Shown piece by piece: positions 32,573 through 45,673 of a stretch of 64,000 nucleotides of DNA (position 1 is its first letter; every line of letters starts with the position of its first letter). A program made the position numbers and the translations under genes. Origin of the DNA: Cryptomeria japonica (taxonomy: Eukaryota > Streptophyta > Pinopsida > Cupressales > Cupressaceae); NCBI RefSeq assembly GCF_030272615.1, contig NC_081405.1:157437454-157501453 (forward strand). Direction: 5' to 3'. The notes under the pieces are model-generated. The model was not told where the DNA came from. It worked only from the letters and a program-made list of their open reading frames with translations, and did no database searches.

Positions 32573-34356
32573 CTTACCTCCATCCATGTTCCTTACTTAG
32601 GGATGATTTCCTTTGAGCCCTTATTGCCTAAACCTTGATAAATAAAAAGGTTGTCCAAGTATTTGAATGAAAGAAAAGAAGAAAAGACTAAGTATTTGTC
32701 TCAGGCCTTTTGAAGGTTCAAGGACCTTTTACACCTTTGCATGATTCCATAAAGGGAAAACAATCTAACATGAAACATTGTGTGAATAGGTGTCAATGAG
32801 TTCACAAGTTCTTGAAGATATCACATGGTTGATGAATTTGAGAACCATGCAAGAATGCAATATAGTTCTTTTTTTTCCCATTTTGTCAATAATGTGACAT
32901 GTCTTGTGATAGTTCAAAGCTTTGACATAGCAGCCAAAGGACAAATATAATAAATATTTTAATTGCAATAAGGGTACCAATAAATATAAGTACACAAATA
33001 CCTTAGTAAGCCCTAACTAGCCTCTTGCAATACCTAGAATTTCATTAGTGAATGATACACCCCTAAAACCACTTTATTTGTTTTTTAGGTGCCCAAAAAA
33101 AAATCAAAAGGGAACAATTTTAAGTAGTGGATCGAATGAAAAAGGGGGCATGCCCAATGAATGTTGTGGTTAATGTTATCCAAGCTTTCTATTAATTAAA
33201 TATATTTTTAATTAATTAATTAATTCATTTATCTTTTTCCAACCTTTCCCTATTTAAATAAAAAAAATTTATTTAAATTATCCTTTCCCTAAATCAAATA
33301 AATATTATATTTATTTGATTGGCCCCACTTTTTATATTAATTAAATAGATCTTTATTAATTTAATTAATTCATTAGCTTTTTCCCTCCATGGCACTTGCC
33401 ATTCATCTCTTAATTTACCTTTAACCACCTCTCTAATATTTTCGCATTTTCTATACCTACCCTTTAATCTTAGCTGACCATTTATCCTTTTGCCTCTTAA
33501 TCATATCCCTCCATTTCTAAGGTGTTCTCTATATAAGAGGATCTCTTTCATCCTTGCCTAACCCTAACTAATGCATCTAATCAATCTTTGTGCGATCAAG
33601 AAATCAAGCGTCTACACAAGCACAATACATTCTTTGTTGAGCTCTTGTGCACAATACAAAATTTGAGAGCAACCATATCAAGCAAGATCAATGGAGATAG
33701 GAAACAATGGAGATCAAAACCTACTAAGCATGCGAATGGTATAATCTTTCATGGTTTGCATGTTTAAGGTTCTTCATTTGTGTATGGTGGATTTTGATTG
33801 TAGAACTAAGGTTTTTATGTGATTGAATCTTATTTGGTTTTACAATAGTTTAACATCCTATTTTCACCATATAAAGTTACTATTGCAGATCTTGAAACAT
33901 CCAAGCCATGTCCAAATGTCATATGTAGTAAATTTCTTAGGCTTCTCTACACCATTTTAACTATAGATCTAGAGGCATTATCAATAAAGAAAATATTTAT
34001 AGATCTAAGCAGAATTCCCCATGATTTTTATTTATATTTCAATGCCTTCTATAATTATTCCACCCATTTTAGAATGTGAATGTTAAATGATTAATGTTGC
34101 AACTAGAGAATGATGGGTTTTCACATGTCATCATAATTTTTTCATCTCAAGGCTTCCTTGAGTGACAAAAATGATAAATGTAACATATACCAATCTACTA
34201 TATATGCAAAGGATTGGTTGTTAAACCAATTCACTGGGTCTCCTACAATCTACAAAATATTTTGAGGCACCAAACTTTGAATGTAATGAACTATAAACAA
34301 AGAGATGTGTTTTGTAGTAGTATAGGAAAGATTTTTTAACACACTCATGTAGTTGT
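32573..34356. other. AT-rich LTR-like debris, no gene
   Basis: Contains a strongly biased (TTAA)-rich tract at 33190-33390. After it come CTCTATATAAGAGG near 33529 and a CCTAACCCTAACTAATGC segment. This is the composition of the U3 and TATA portion of another LTR, but I could not place both ends. No coding sequence is seen. Confidence 0.4.
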
Positions 34357-35589
34357 TGTAGATGTCCAAAATTAATTAAATTAAATATTTAATTAATTTT
34401 ATCCTCCTATGTAATTAATTGATTTAATTATGTTAACCTTATTCTTCTCAGAATTAATGGAATTAAATTAAATTAATCCTGACACTATAGTCCATATAAT
34501 TAATTTATTCAATAAATTGATTATTCCTTATTCTTCTAAACTTCTCAAATTAATTAATTCTTCTAAATCCTCTTTTACTTAATTAATGACAATCAATTAA
34601 CTAAGTCATATGATTCCTACAAATCACTTTCCCTAATTCTTCATTAGCCTAATTAATTCTTCTAGAAGCCCACTTAACATTATTTCTTAATTTTTAATTC
34701 CTCCACTCATTCTCTCTCTGTTTGTCAAATCCTCCTACAAATACCACTTGTCTTCTAATCCCTCATTAATCATACCTAATCACCTCCTTAATCATTTGCT
34801 AGTGGCTAATCTCCATGATTAGCCACCAAGTCAACCAATAGCCATAAATGACTAAACCCTCTTGTCCCCTCCTCACCTTCCAACCTTAAATGCACCTAAT
34901 TGGGTCATTTCAAGGAATTCAAAATTTCAAACTCTCCCATGCCTCTCACCTTCCCAAATAATTTTAAATTCCTTTTTCCATTTCCTTTCCCCACGTACTT
35001 CATTATTTGAGAATTTTTAATTCTCTTGTTCATCCCCCAAGGAATTTTTAAATCCTTCTTGTCTTCCCAATGTACTTGGGATATCTTCCCCATGTACATT
35101 GTGGAGTGTGGAGACAAGAAATGCCTTTATGGAAAATCTCTTGGTCTCCACACCTTGCCCTCTCAATCCATGTGCTCCCTCTCCTTCAATCTCCTCCCTC
35201 TTCCAATCTATAAATTGGGGTCTCCTCCCCTTCATTTTTCATCTCATCTTGTGTAATCCCATGTTGTCCATTTGAGCTTAGAATCCATCCTTAGCAACCT
35301 CATTATATTCATTTTGCATCCATAATCACTTAGCAATCCAATCCATTAATCCACTTTGGCATTCATCAATCCATCTCCCATTCATTGTTGTGCATCTTGG
35401 AGAGCAACCCACATCCAAATCAAGGAGCTAATCCAATCAAGTGGAGCATTGGGCACATTCCACTTGCTCCATAGCTCAATCAAAAGGAGAAGGTAAAGGT
35501 AGCAAGGTATAATGGTTTTACTTTGTGTTTTGAATGCTTTATTTTGATTTGCTAGCCATTAGATCCCCTTGTTGTTTTCACCCTCTTCA
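34357..35589 (+). mobile_element. Solo LTR with perfect 5-bp target duplication
   Basis: Starts TGTAGATGTCC, ends CCCTCTTCA, and is flanked by GTTGT at 34352-34356 and 35590-35594. It is 1233 bp long, with TTAATTAA-rich U3, a TATA-like CTATAAATTGGGG near 35208 and a downstream region around 35290-35500. The start and AT-rich U3 resemble the LTR of the giant element at 46610, so a related Ty3/gypsy family is likely. No internal region remains. Confidence 0.8.
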
Positions 35590-36399
35590 GTTGTATGTAC
35601 CCATGGAAATTTGAAAAGATTTAGGGAAGTAATGTAACCATAGTTATGTATTTCCTCTTGCCATGTTTTCTAGTGTAACATCATAAATTGTAACCCTACA
35701 TAATTTACACCACCTTTTGTGTCCCTACTTTAGTGTGACCCATCTTAGCTCTCACCTAGGTCCATTTTCGACCTTTTTACCTCAAAATTGATGTCATCTT
35801 TTTGCACAGTGATCTAAACCTTGGCATCAAGTTGTGTGCTCTCCATTTCCCACTTGTTTGTCCTATTTTTGGTTGATAGGAGCACCTAGGGCATCCCTGT
35901 CTGGACAGGGATGCCTAGAGCATCTTTTTCCTCCTTAAATAGGTCCTATTTCAAATAAGTTGATGCACTTCCCCTTCCTAGTGATTTCAAATCTTGGTGT
36001 CTCAATTTGACCGTTGGTGGCCCACCTAATTAGTAAATTGCCCTGGGAACTCATAAAGATACTTAAGAGCAAGGGGGCAAGGTAAACATGTTTGTACATC
36101 AATCACTCTAGATCCTCATTCTCCTAGAGCTTATCTTAATTATCAACATATTTTGAGGCAAGATTATGTTATGCATTTTATTTATGACAACTCCTAATAT
36201 AACATTGAGAAAATATGAATCCTTAGATGATATTAACCCTTCTTCTCAACCTAAGAAAGTGGCCATGAATAGTGGTGATCTAAAGGTGAATATTCTTATG
36301 TAAATGATATTCCTTCTTCATCCATTCATACCTTTGGCCCCTCAACATGTCCTTAGACAAAAAAATTCAAACAAATCCATAATGAAAGTACTTATCCTT

Positions 36400-36850
36400 C
36401 ACAAATGAAAACATCTTATGAGGTTGGCTATTACATTATTTCAAAACAAGGCTATAGTGGACAAGGACTTGGAAAAATGGAACAATAAATTAAGATCCCT
36501 ATAGATCCTCCCTCACAATGCACTAGAGAAGGTGTAGGATTTCCTCCTCCTTCCTTATCAATCCTTTTACCACAAGAGACAAAACCTATCCATGTTAACA
36601 ATCAATAAAAACTACCCACAAGAATCTTTTGGAGACTTAAATATGATAAAAATGTTAAATTTCCTTACATAAACTTTAAACATGGTATTAAACAAGGTAA
36701 TAGTAAAAAAAATTGCCTTTATCATTGCACTCATTCTAATTCTCTTTCTAATTGTAAGTATTTTAAATAATTTATAAATGATTTATGTGATAGAGGTTGT
36801 ATCCATATCACATTAGATCTCATACTCTTCCTTGATCTAGATTTGCAGAT
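36400..36850 (+). pseudogene. G-patch and CCHC-like remnant of a Tat-type polyprotein
   Basis: About 36420-36540 reads Gly-Tyr-Ser-Gly-Gln-Gly-Leu-Gly-Lys, then Pro-Ile-Asp-Pro-Pro-Ser-Gln and Glu-Gly-Val-Gly-Phe. This is the signature of the retroelement G-patch, and it matches the intact module at about 54280-54390. About 36710-36800 reads Cys-Leu-Tyr-His...His-Ser...Cys-Lys-Tyr-Phe followed by Asp-Leu-Cys-Asp-Arg-Gly. That resembles the Cys-His segment at about 52870-52960 of the giant element. Here the G-patch comes before the Cys-His segment, the reverse of the giant element. Several stops. Confidence 0.5.
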
Positions 36851-37619
36851 AATGCACTACCACTCCCTTTGCCCTATTATGTTGCTCCTCACTACGTGAC
36901 ATTAGTAGCATACCTTAGTGGGGGATATTTTACATTTGTAGTGGTACACCTTCATGGGAAATCATACTTGGATAGCAACATAATATTCTTTCTTACCTTC
37001 TCTCCATGCTCAAGGGGCAAGAATAATATTTAAAATATTCTCTCTTTTTCAAAGATTGTCTTTTTCTTGGTTGAGTTGCACCTTTCATAACTTGAGGTCC
37101 TTTCTTGCGTAGAGTGGTCCTCCATGTGAGTACATATATGTCCCTTGGTTGGAACTATTCTTTTTTTGAAGTAGTATGTCTTTTTATGAATAATATCTCC
37201 ATAGTGAATGTGTGCAATCCTTCACAAATAATCCACTTTTTCCAAACATTAGTAAAGGTGTGTATTCTTGGTCTCCTCTCCCTTTCAAAGATGCCACTTT
37301 TATTAAATATCTCCTCTAATTTTTGAGGTAGATATCTTTGGTTAAGTATTCCTTCATGCATCCCTCAAAAGGATCCCTTTACACTCGTTTTAGGATATCT
37401 TTTTACAACTATGTTTTCCTTGCTCATATGAGTTATGCCTCTTTGTCTTAGAGATATGTACATATATGTACATTATTTCTTAAAGGATATCTCTTTGATG
37501 ATGAAGGTGTTTATCCTTGTCTCTCTTTCTACCTTAATAAATCAACATAAGGCCATGTTGACATCTTAGGGGGGGGAATACATCACCACCTCCTTGTAGC
37601 TTATGTTCAATTCAAGTTT

Positions 37620-37990
37620 CAAATTTCCTTGCATACAATGCTTTGCTTGGTTATCCTTTTCAAATTAAATTTGTGTATTTCCTTGCATACAATTCTTTTC
37701 TTGGTTAACCTTTCAAATTATAGTTGTGGATTTCCTTTCATGCAATTCTTTTCTTGGTTATCCTTTTCAAGTTCAATTGTGAATTTCTTTGCATACAATG
37801 ATTTGCTTAGTTATCCTTTTCAAATTCAAGTTGCAGATTTCCTCGCATATAATTCTTTGCTTGGTTGTCCTTTTCAAATTCAAGCCGTGGATTTTCTTGT
37901 ATACAATGCTTTTCTTTGTTATCCTTTTCAAATCTATGTGGTAGGTTTCCTTATAAACAATGCTTTGTTTGGTTATCCTTTGCACAATTT
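37620..37990 (+). repeat. Minisatellite, about 53-bp unit, seven copies
   Basis: Units carry TTTCCTTGCATACAAT, CTTTTCTTGGTTATCC and TTTTCAAATTCAAGTTG. Successive starts are near 37627, 37681 and 37734, and so on to about 37985. The open frame across it is a by-product of a period near 54. Confidence 0.85.
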
Positions 37991-38099
37991 TGTAGGATGA
38001 GTGGAACTAGCATAATGCAACTTGAAACTTTGAATCCTTCTTCCCACAAGGATAATACAACATAATACAAATTTTTGTCCTATGAGAATATGTGCTTCC

Positions 38100-38270
38100 A
38101 TGGATCACATAGCATAACACAACTTGCTAGTCTGTGAAATTCATGTTCTGTCTTTCTCTCTCCCATGAATCATCTAGTGTGACACAACTTGCTAGCCTGT
38201 GGAATCCATGTTTCCTTTTTTTCTTCCCCGTGAACTCGTAGCATAATATACCTTGCTAGTTGTTGGATAA
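38100..38270 (+). repeat. About 66-bp tandem repeat, about 2.5 copies
   Basis: Units contain CATAACACAACTTGCTAG, then GTGAAATTCATG or GTGGAATCCATG and CCCATGAATCA or CCCGTGAACTC. It lies directly after the 53-bp minisatellite in the same remnant. Confidence 0.75.
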
Positions 38271-38583
38271 AATTTCATCACTTGATGCATTCTCTTGCTC
38301 TTTCCACGTGACCACTTGTTCTCTTGCAATAACATTCCAAGAATGATATTAGAGGTTGAGACATTTTGACTATCAAGGTCTCTTCAACTAGTTGACTTAG
38401 AGCTTTTGTTTTTAGTACTAAGCCCTTTTTGTCTTTTCTTTGACTTATTTGTCTTTTACTTTTTTTTTGTGTGTGTCCTTGCATATGATTGTATGAGTTA
38501 AAAATCTTAGCTTGGGGGCTTGTTCCCTTGAACTTCATGATGTCTTATCTCTTTGTGATCTTGCTCTCAAATTTCTCATATTC

Positions 38584-38713
<130 letters not shown>

Positions 38714-39605
38714 ATTTATCATGAGTATGTGCATAGGCTCATACTCTTTCTAAAGTAGGGGCTAGACGTAGCATCATAAATTGTAACCCTTCACAAATTA
38801 CACTACCTTTTGTGCCCCTACTTTAGTGTGTACCATCTTATCTCTTACCCAAGTCCATTTATGGTCTTTTTACCTCAAAACTAATGTCATCTTTTTGCAC
38901 AATGATCTTAACCCTAGCATCAAGTTGTGTTATCTCCATTTCCCACTTGTTTGCATTATTTGTGGTGGATAGGAGCACCTAGGGCATCCTTGCCATCCTT
39001 AAACAAGACTTATTTCAAATATGTCAATGCACTTCCCCTTTCTGGTGATTTTAGATCTTGGTGTCTCAATTTGATCGTTTGAGGTCAACCTATTTGGTAA
39101 ATTACCCTAGGATCCCTATATAAGAGCATTATTCTAATTTATTTTTCCATCCACATCACATAATCCACCTATATCCAAAATTAATGAGTCATCAAGCATT
39201 TGTTATCAAGCATCTTTGAACATCTTAGCAATATTTCATCCCACCATATTCTTCCAATATTTTAAAGCATCATGGAGCACTAAATATACATCAATATTTA
39301 TGAAAGCATCTATTTATGATTAGGTCATGTTATTGCATAAAAAATTGTGATTACATTCAAAGAGAATTGCATCATCAACCATTATTAATTGCAACAAATC
39401 TGAGGTATATCATTTAACATTTACTTCACTATTTCCATTTACAATTTTAATTCAATTCCAAACCCAGAGTTTGACTTAGGAAAACCACTATCAATAACAC
39501 CTTTTCCCTCTTTCTGTATGTAGGTGAAAAATTCAAAAGCTACAAATGAAGATTCCAATAGAAGAGACGATGATAATTAGGTCCAACTTTTGCAAGAGCA
39601 AAAAG

Positions 39606-39790
39606 CGGGATAGGGTCACCTTAGCCACCTTGTTCGACATTTTTTTGACCAATTTTTGGGAGAAGATTTTGAGTGACATATTGATTCCAAAAGTTTCATG
39701 TTTGTCTTCATCTGACAGGTGGGGGATAGGGTCACTCTAGCCACCTTGTCTTGCATTTTTGGGCTAGATTTTTTGGCAAAAGTTCCTCTT
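39606..39790 (+). repeat. 118-bp tandem duplication, diverged
   Basis: GGGATAGGGTCACCTTAGCCACCTTG at 39608 recurs as GGGATAGGGTCACTCTAGCCACCTTG near 39724. Each is followed by a TTTTT...TTTTTGG segment and then AAGATTTTGAG or AAAGTTCCTCT. Likely part of the 3' flank or U5 of the remnant. Confidence 0.75.
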
Positions 39791-39949
39791 TGTTCCCTTG
39801 TTTCAAAACTAGCCTTGTCTGCATACCGCATTTGTAGCTCACTGTTTATGTTATTTTACACCAATTTTGCACCATTTACCCTAGATATAGCATTCAATTT
39901 CAATGCGTTTAAACACCCTCAACTCAAACAAAGAGAGTAAAATATAATT

Positions 39950-41148
39950 AGTATTCTATTCCAAGAGGAATTGAATCTATTTATTTTGCTCCCTCTTTCA
40001 TGTTTAGTGGTTCTTTTGGAAATAAGTGGATTCATATCTAATTTATTGGATACCTATTTTACCACTAAACAACTAGTATGAATATAAGTAAGGTTTAATG
40101 TATGCATGACAACATATAATGCATTGCATAGATTTTATAATGGTCATTCCTTCATTTTATGTGGATCTTCGTAGTTCTATTTATGGATTATTAAGTATGT
40201 CTATTGCATTCAATTTGTAAGTTTGTACCTGCATGTGAATGCAATCCAATTTCTATTGATATTGTGTAAATTTGATCTCCTTCCTCTTTATTGATCATGA
40301 GATTAAGTTGAGCCCAAAGAGTAAGAGATATTACCCTCTTCCATTCTAGGCTTTCAACCATTCAAGCAATCTATTGATGAACTCCCCTTTTATCTTCTTG
40401 AAGGCACCTCCTGACCTTGAAGGTGAGATAAAGTTCTAAGATTGTGGACCTACAATTTTAGGACCTAAGATGGTGTTTATGTAAGGAATCTAATGTAGCA
40501 AAACAACTTCCTATAGTAATTTTGAGAGGAGGAATACAATTTTTTTATATCTTTACAATTGTTACATAAATTAAATAATTTGATAAACATAAATATTATG
40601 CATACCACAACACAATAATTTATGTGGGAAATCTCATTGGGGAGAAAAACCCCACACTCCAAAAGCCATCAAATATATTATTCTAAAATCAACAAGATTA
40701 CAATATAATTTTAAGAATGCTTCCCATAGGAGTATCACCAACCAGAGATCTAGAGGTAACTCAATAGCTATAATACTCTTACACATAACCTCCATCCCAT
40801 GCACCTAATATATAGGAGATATAATACATGAAACTATCAAATGGTATTACAAATCCATGAGTTGAAACCATCCAAAAGTGGTACCCAACTTATCTCCAAT
40901 CTAAGAATCCTTATGATGTATTAAAACACACACAAAAATATGTAACTCACCCTTATATCTCATTTATGTGTCCAACAAACTTTTACATCTCCCATTTTAA
41001 GATGCCCAACTTCTAGAGGCAATAACTTTTAATTTGAGAGTCTAATTGACAAATTGTTTGGATCTTTATGAAGCTCATGAAGTATTCTATCAAGATATAC
41101 CCTACTACACTATTTATAACCACTTTTAGGCCCAAAACCTAACTCTAA
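39950..41148. other. Probable LTR debris, no gene
   Basis: TATGTGGGAAATCTCATTGG with GGAGAAAAACCCCAC (40619-40655) is the GTGGAAA...GGGAAAAACC motif frequent in R/U5 of Ty1/copia LTRs. The same motif type occurs at about 41417-41450 in the copia LTR. No ends can be assigned. Confidence 0.35.
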
Positions 41149-42664
41149 TGATAATCTTAGAGGATCCGGTTAATACTGAGAGGGGGGGTGAATCAGTATT
41201 AACAATCATTTTCAATCTTAAAAATTGAACTTATAAAACTTCTTCAAATCAAACATAAACCAGTAATAAACTCTTTACCATTATTGGTAATCACTGATAA
41301 CCAATTGTAAACCAGTTTATCAGAACATCTCATTAAGTGTCCATCAATATGCATAAACTAAAAGTAAAACATAACAGCACATAAAAATATTCACCATATG
41401 AACACCATGTTTTTCACGTGGAAACCCAAATAGGGAAGAACCACGGTGGGAATTGGTACCCACAAAAATTGTGCACTCTTTCAGAATGTGTCCTGTTAGG
41501 AGCCTAGCCCGATTAGAATCTTACAATGATGCCTTGTTAGGAGAAGACCTTGTTAGGAGTCACATGGTTAAGGGATTTAGAAAATGAGCCCTATTAGGAG
41601 CTTTGACATGTTAGGATCAACCTCACAAGAGGATTTAACACTCTGATATAGAGCTACCCGGTTAAGGGATTTACAATGTAAGGCCTGTTAGGACCTACCA
41701 GTTAAGGGATTTTGACTGCTGCAATTGTTAGAGAACAACAATGAATGATCTGGGTACAATACTTAATTTGTTGCTTGATCAGATCTAATTAAGCTCCAAA
41801 TATGCTACTCTCTGGCAGATCTCATACTCTAGTTTGGCTTCACACTTTTCTCAAAACCACCGACACACCAAACATCAACTGTACCAAAATAAATAAGCTT
41901 TACAACTTAGTCGGTTACAAAACCCTAAGACTTACAACATATATCATCACAAATATTTTACAGTTCATTACAAATCATCATTTATCATCATATGGATCAT
42001 TACAATCAATTACAGCTATTGAATGATCATCGCATCTCGATCTGATACAAAGTCAAACCCTTAGAACACTTTGTTAAGCACTTTGCATATTCCCAAGAAA
42101 TTTGCTCTTCAAACATGCCAAAACATCTTTCAAATACTTCATGTGGTTTGTGCCACACCATCACCAACATTTGAACTTGATGTAGATCACCACCAAACCA
42201 AAACTCATTATCCGTTAAGAGAATTCTTTACTGGTCCTTAAACCCTTCTTAAACCCTAGCAAAAATACAACAAAAATCATAAACATGATTTATGATAATC
42301 AAAACATGATGCGGTTCTGGTTAGATATATATTACAATGATACAAGCTCACATTCCAAACTACAACACTTCAATCATCACCAATCTCCAGATCAAATCAA
42401 AACATTCCTCGTTTACCGGTTAAGGTCCTAATTCCCAGTTCATTGTCTATAATACTGGTAAGGCATTTTTGGTGGACCAAAAAGACTTAGATGACAAAAT
42501 ACAACATAGTAAACATCAGTTGCCATCAATGACAACACAAATAACTGATCAAAGTCATCCGATCATGTAATCTCAATCTCTTCATCGCAATGTCATCACA
42601 AACAGTCCTTTACAGGTTCAGTCACCATTCTTGATCTGCATCAGTTATGCCAATAATGTCAACA
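41149..42664 (-). repeat. 3' LTR of the copia element
   Basis: Read on the minus strand, TGTTGACATTATTGGC at 42664 follows the purine tract TGCCAAAGGGGGAGAA (42665-42680). The LTR runs about 1516 bp to ...GATTATCA at 41149. Near the end are CACCCCCCCTCTCAGTATTAACC and a GTGGAAACCC-type R segment. The far end is less sure, since the partner LTR and target duplication are out of reach. Confidence 0.6.
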
Positions 42665-43029
42665 TTCTCCCCCTTTGGCATTAATGGCAACACCAACATA
42701 AACTCCAACATATTCAACTAAAAACATGCTGCTCAGTTTTGAAACTTCTATGCGGTACTTCACTCTTCTGTCAGTTCACTCAGCTCATCTTTACTCGGAA
42801 CTGAATTTTCATTTGTTCTCCCACTTTTGTTACACATCTTCTCCTCCTTAGGCTAATATATTTCTTCTCCCCCTTTGACAACAATTCCAAAGGTGCATAT
42901 GCATCGCCAGTCATCAAATCTCATCTAAGCTGCTCCCCTTGCGGAGTAGCCACCATTTCATCAATCCTCAGTGAAAAATATTCAGTAAGCTCATTTGATT
43001 GATGCATCTCCTGCATCTTAGTTCTTTTT

Positions 43030-43520
43030 ATGTAGGGTTATGACCCCTAATTTACCTCTAAGATACTCAAAGGTATTCTTCAACAATAGTTTTGTGGAAA
43101 TGTCTGCAAGTTGCTCTTTGCTTGTCACATACTCCATTCTGACTTGTTTCACCTGGACTCTCTCCCTCAAAAAGTGATATTTCAATTATATGTGCTTTGT
43201 CCTTGCATGTAACACATGATTTTTTGAAACATTAATAGCACTTGTATTGTCACAATAAATAGTTACCGGTTCAAACATATCAAGTTTAAAACCTTCTAAT
43301 ACATGCCTCATCTAGATTGCCTGTGTGCAATTCATTGATACTGCAACATACTCTGCCTCTATTGTTGACTATGATACACATGTTTACTTCTTACTTGTTC
43401 AAAAAACCAATCCACCTCCAAGAAGAAAAGCTCCATCGGTAGTGCTTTTTCCGGTCATCAACATTGTCTGCCCAATCTGCATCAGTAAACACTTTCAAAG
43501 AAAAATCATTCTTATAAGGA
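43030..43520 (-). pseudogene. Copia RNase H
   Basis: Starts with Phe-Thr-Asp-Ala-Asp-Trp-Ala-Asp (catalytic Asp) at about 43496 in the frame of 43391-43843. After a shift it continues on the minus strand with Glu-Ala-Glu-Tyr-Val-Ala-Val and Cys/Tyr-Asp-Asn-Thr-Ser-Ala-Ile, ending in the Thr-Lys-His-Ile...Tyr-His-Phe-Leu-Arg segment. That is the usual C-terminus of copia pol. Stops and a frameshift break it. Confidence 0.65.
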
Positions 43521-44493
43521 TACCACAAACCATAGTCTATTGTGCCTTTCAAGTACCAAAATATCCTTTTCACCGCTACCAAGTGAGTCTCCTTGGGATC
43601 CTTCTGAAATCTAGCAACCAAACCAATAGCATGTGCAATATCAGGCCTACTGTGAACAACACAATGCAACTTACCAATCATGGACCTGTATTCCTTTTCA
43701 TCAACAGAGGATGAATCATCTTGCTTAGACAGTTTACAACCTATCACCATCGGAGTACCAACCAGTTTACAATCCTCCATGCCAAATATTTTCAAAACTT
43801 CCTTTACATACTTACTTTGACAGATAAATATTCCACCATCCAATTGTTGGACCTACAACCAATGAAAAACTTAATTTCATCAATAAGAGACATTTCAAAT
43901 TCTTTCTTCATCTCCTCAACAAATGCCATACATAAATCATCATCATCACCTCCAAAAATTATATCATCTACAAATACTCCAGCTATCAATACTTTGTCTC
44001 CATTAGTCTTAAGATATATGTTATTGTCCTCACTGGTACGCTGGAATCCTATCTTGATCAGATGTGCATGCAATCTTTCAAACCATGTTCTCAGTTCCTG
44101 CTTCAATCCATACAGTGCCTTATGCAACTTGAAAACCATATCTTTATTCTCAGTTAAAGCAAATCCATCTGGTTGTTCTATGCACACTTCTTCCTCAAGG
44201 ATGCCATTAAGAAAAGTAGATTTAACATCCATCTGGTAGACCTTAAATCCTTTAAATGCAGCATAAGCAAGTACCATTCTTACTCCTTCCAATCTCGCCA
44301 CCGGTGCAAAGGTTTCTCCATAGTTTTTTCCTTCTTCTTGTGCATAGCCTTTGCATACGAACCTTACTTTATTCCTCACAACCTTGCCTTCTTCATTCAA
44401 CTTGTTTCTAAAGACCCATTTAGTGTTGATCACATTCTTGTCTTCTGGTCTGGGAACAAGTGTCCATGTCTTGTTCTTCTCAATCTGATCCAA
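43521..44493 (-). pseudogene. Copia reverse transcriptase
   Basis: Minus-strand frame 43804-44493 starts in Lys-Thr-Trp-x-Leu-Val-Pro-Arg-Pro. It contains Lys-Trp-Val-Phe-Arg-Asn-Lys-Leu, Phe-Ala-Pro-Val-Ala-Arg-Leu-Glu, Gln-Met-Asp-Val-Lys-Ser-Thr-Phe-Leu-Asn-Gly, Leu-Tyr-Gly-Leu-Lys-Gln and the active-site Phe-Val-Asp-Asp. After a shift near 43820 it goes on in 43391-43843 to Lys-Tyr-Val-Lys-Glu-Val-Leu-Lys and Arg-Pro-Asp-Ile. Length and motif order are those of a complete copia RT with one frameshift. Confidence 0.9.
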
Positions 44494-45037
44494 TCATCAT
44501 CCTTCAATGCCTCTCTTACTGTTTTAGGCTCTATAGTTGAAATCAAACATGAGTTTTCTCTGATTTTCCTTCTTGTTTGTACACCAGCATTTTTATCTCC
44601 TATAATTTGTTCTTCTGAATGATTCAGTCTGACATATCTTGGTATTACTAGTTCTGGTGATGTGCTTTCTGCTTCACGTTCTTCATCTTCATCGGTATCT
44701 TCATTTACCAGTTGAGCACCTATTTCCGCATTGTTATGCTCATCACTCTTTTGTACCTCCAGTTCAATAAACACAAGTTTATCTTCATCTTTCTCAGGTT
44801 CAGATCTACTGGTCTCATCATATTTCTTTGAGAGTTCATCTACCTTCACATTAGCACTCTCAATGATCTTTTTTGTTCTCTTGTTATAACATTTGAAAGC
44901 CTAACTCTTTGTAGAGTAACCAAGAAAAATACCTTCATCACACTTTGCATCAAACTTTCCAGTGTAAACATCATGTTTAATGAAACATCTACTCCCAAAA
45001 AATTTAAAGTAACTTGCAGTAGGAGTTGCCATGCCAT
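44494..45037 (-). pseudogene. Copia integrase C-terminus and linker to RT
   Basis: Frames 44846-45037 and 44430-44849 hold the region between the integrase core and RT. There is a Cys/Phe-Leu-Gly-Tyr-like segment (Phe-Phe-Leu-Val-Thr) followed by a Glu/Asp-rich linker with the Leu-Asn-His-Ser-Glu-Glu-Gln-Ile segment. Such acidic linkers are usual in plant copia polyproteins. One frameshift separates the two. Confidence 0.55.
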
Positions 45038-45600
45038 AATTCATAAGGTGTTTTTTTGTTACCTCTCTTGACAAGTACCTGGTTCAAAGTGTAAACAACA
45101 GTGCTAACTGCTTCTCTCCAAAACATTTTCAGCACTTCACCTTGAATCAAACATGGTTCTAGATGCTTCAACAATTTTTCTATTCATCCTCTTTGCTATC
45201 CCATTCCATTGTGGAGTTCTAGGAGCTGACATCTGCCTCTTGATTCCCTGTTCATCACAAAACTTCACAAATTCATCAAAAGTAAATTCTCCGCCCTGGT
45301 CAGATCTTAAACATTTCAAATTCTTCCCGGTTTCTTTCTCAACTAAAGATTTGAATGCTCTGAATTTACTGAATGCCTCTGAATTTTCTCTCAGAAAAGT
45401 TACCCACATCATCTTGGAAAAATCATCAGTGAAAATCATGAAATATTTATCACCAAAATAACTCTTAGTCCTCATAGGACCACAAAGATTAGTATGAACC
45501 AAATCAAGGATATTTTCTGAAGAGAAAGACTTACTCTTGAAAGATACAGAAGTCATCTAACGGTCTTTACATAACACATTATCTAGTTTAACAAGCAGGG
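45038..45600 (-). pseudogene. Copia integrase core
   Basis: Minus-strand frame 45137-45556 has Leu-Asp-Leu-Val-His-Thr-Asn-Leu-Cys-Gly-Pro-Met (first Asp at the core), Phe-Ile/Met-Ile-Phe-Thr-Asp-Asp-Phe-Ser, Arg-Ser-Asp-Gln-Gly-Gly-Glu-Phe (second Asp) and Thr-Pro-Gln-Trp-Asn-Gly-x-Ala-Lys-Arg-Met-Asn-Arg. The last is the third-acidic-residue helix, where the usual Val-Glu/Ala-Glu is changed to Ala-Lys in this copy. If the base call is right, the catalytic Glu is lost. Confidence 0.8.
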
Positions 45601-45673
45601 GAAAACCTCTCACAATGCTAGACTTACTAACCTTTATGAAATTGTCAAAATTCACATGACAAAATCTCTTGTG

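Noticed and set aside
37629-38000. 123-residue frame with an 18-residue repeat
   Set aside because: By-product of a minisatellite with a period near 54 bp; no start context or domain.
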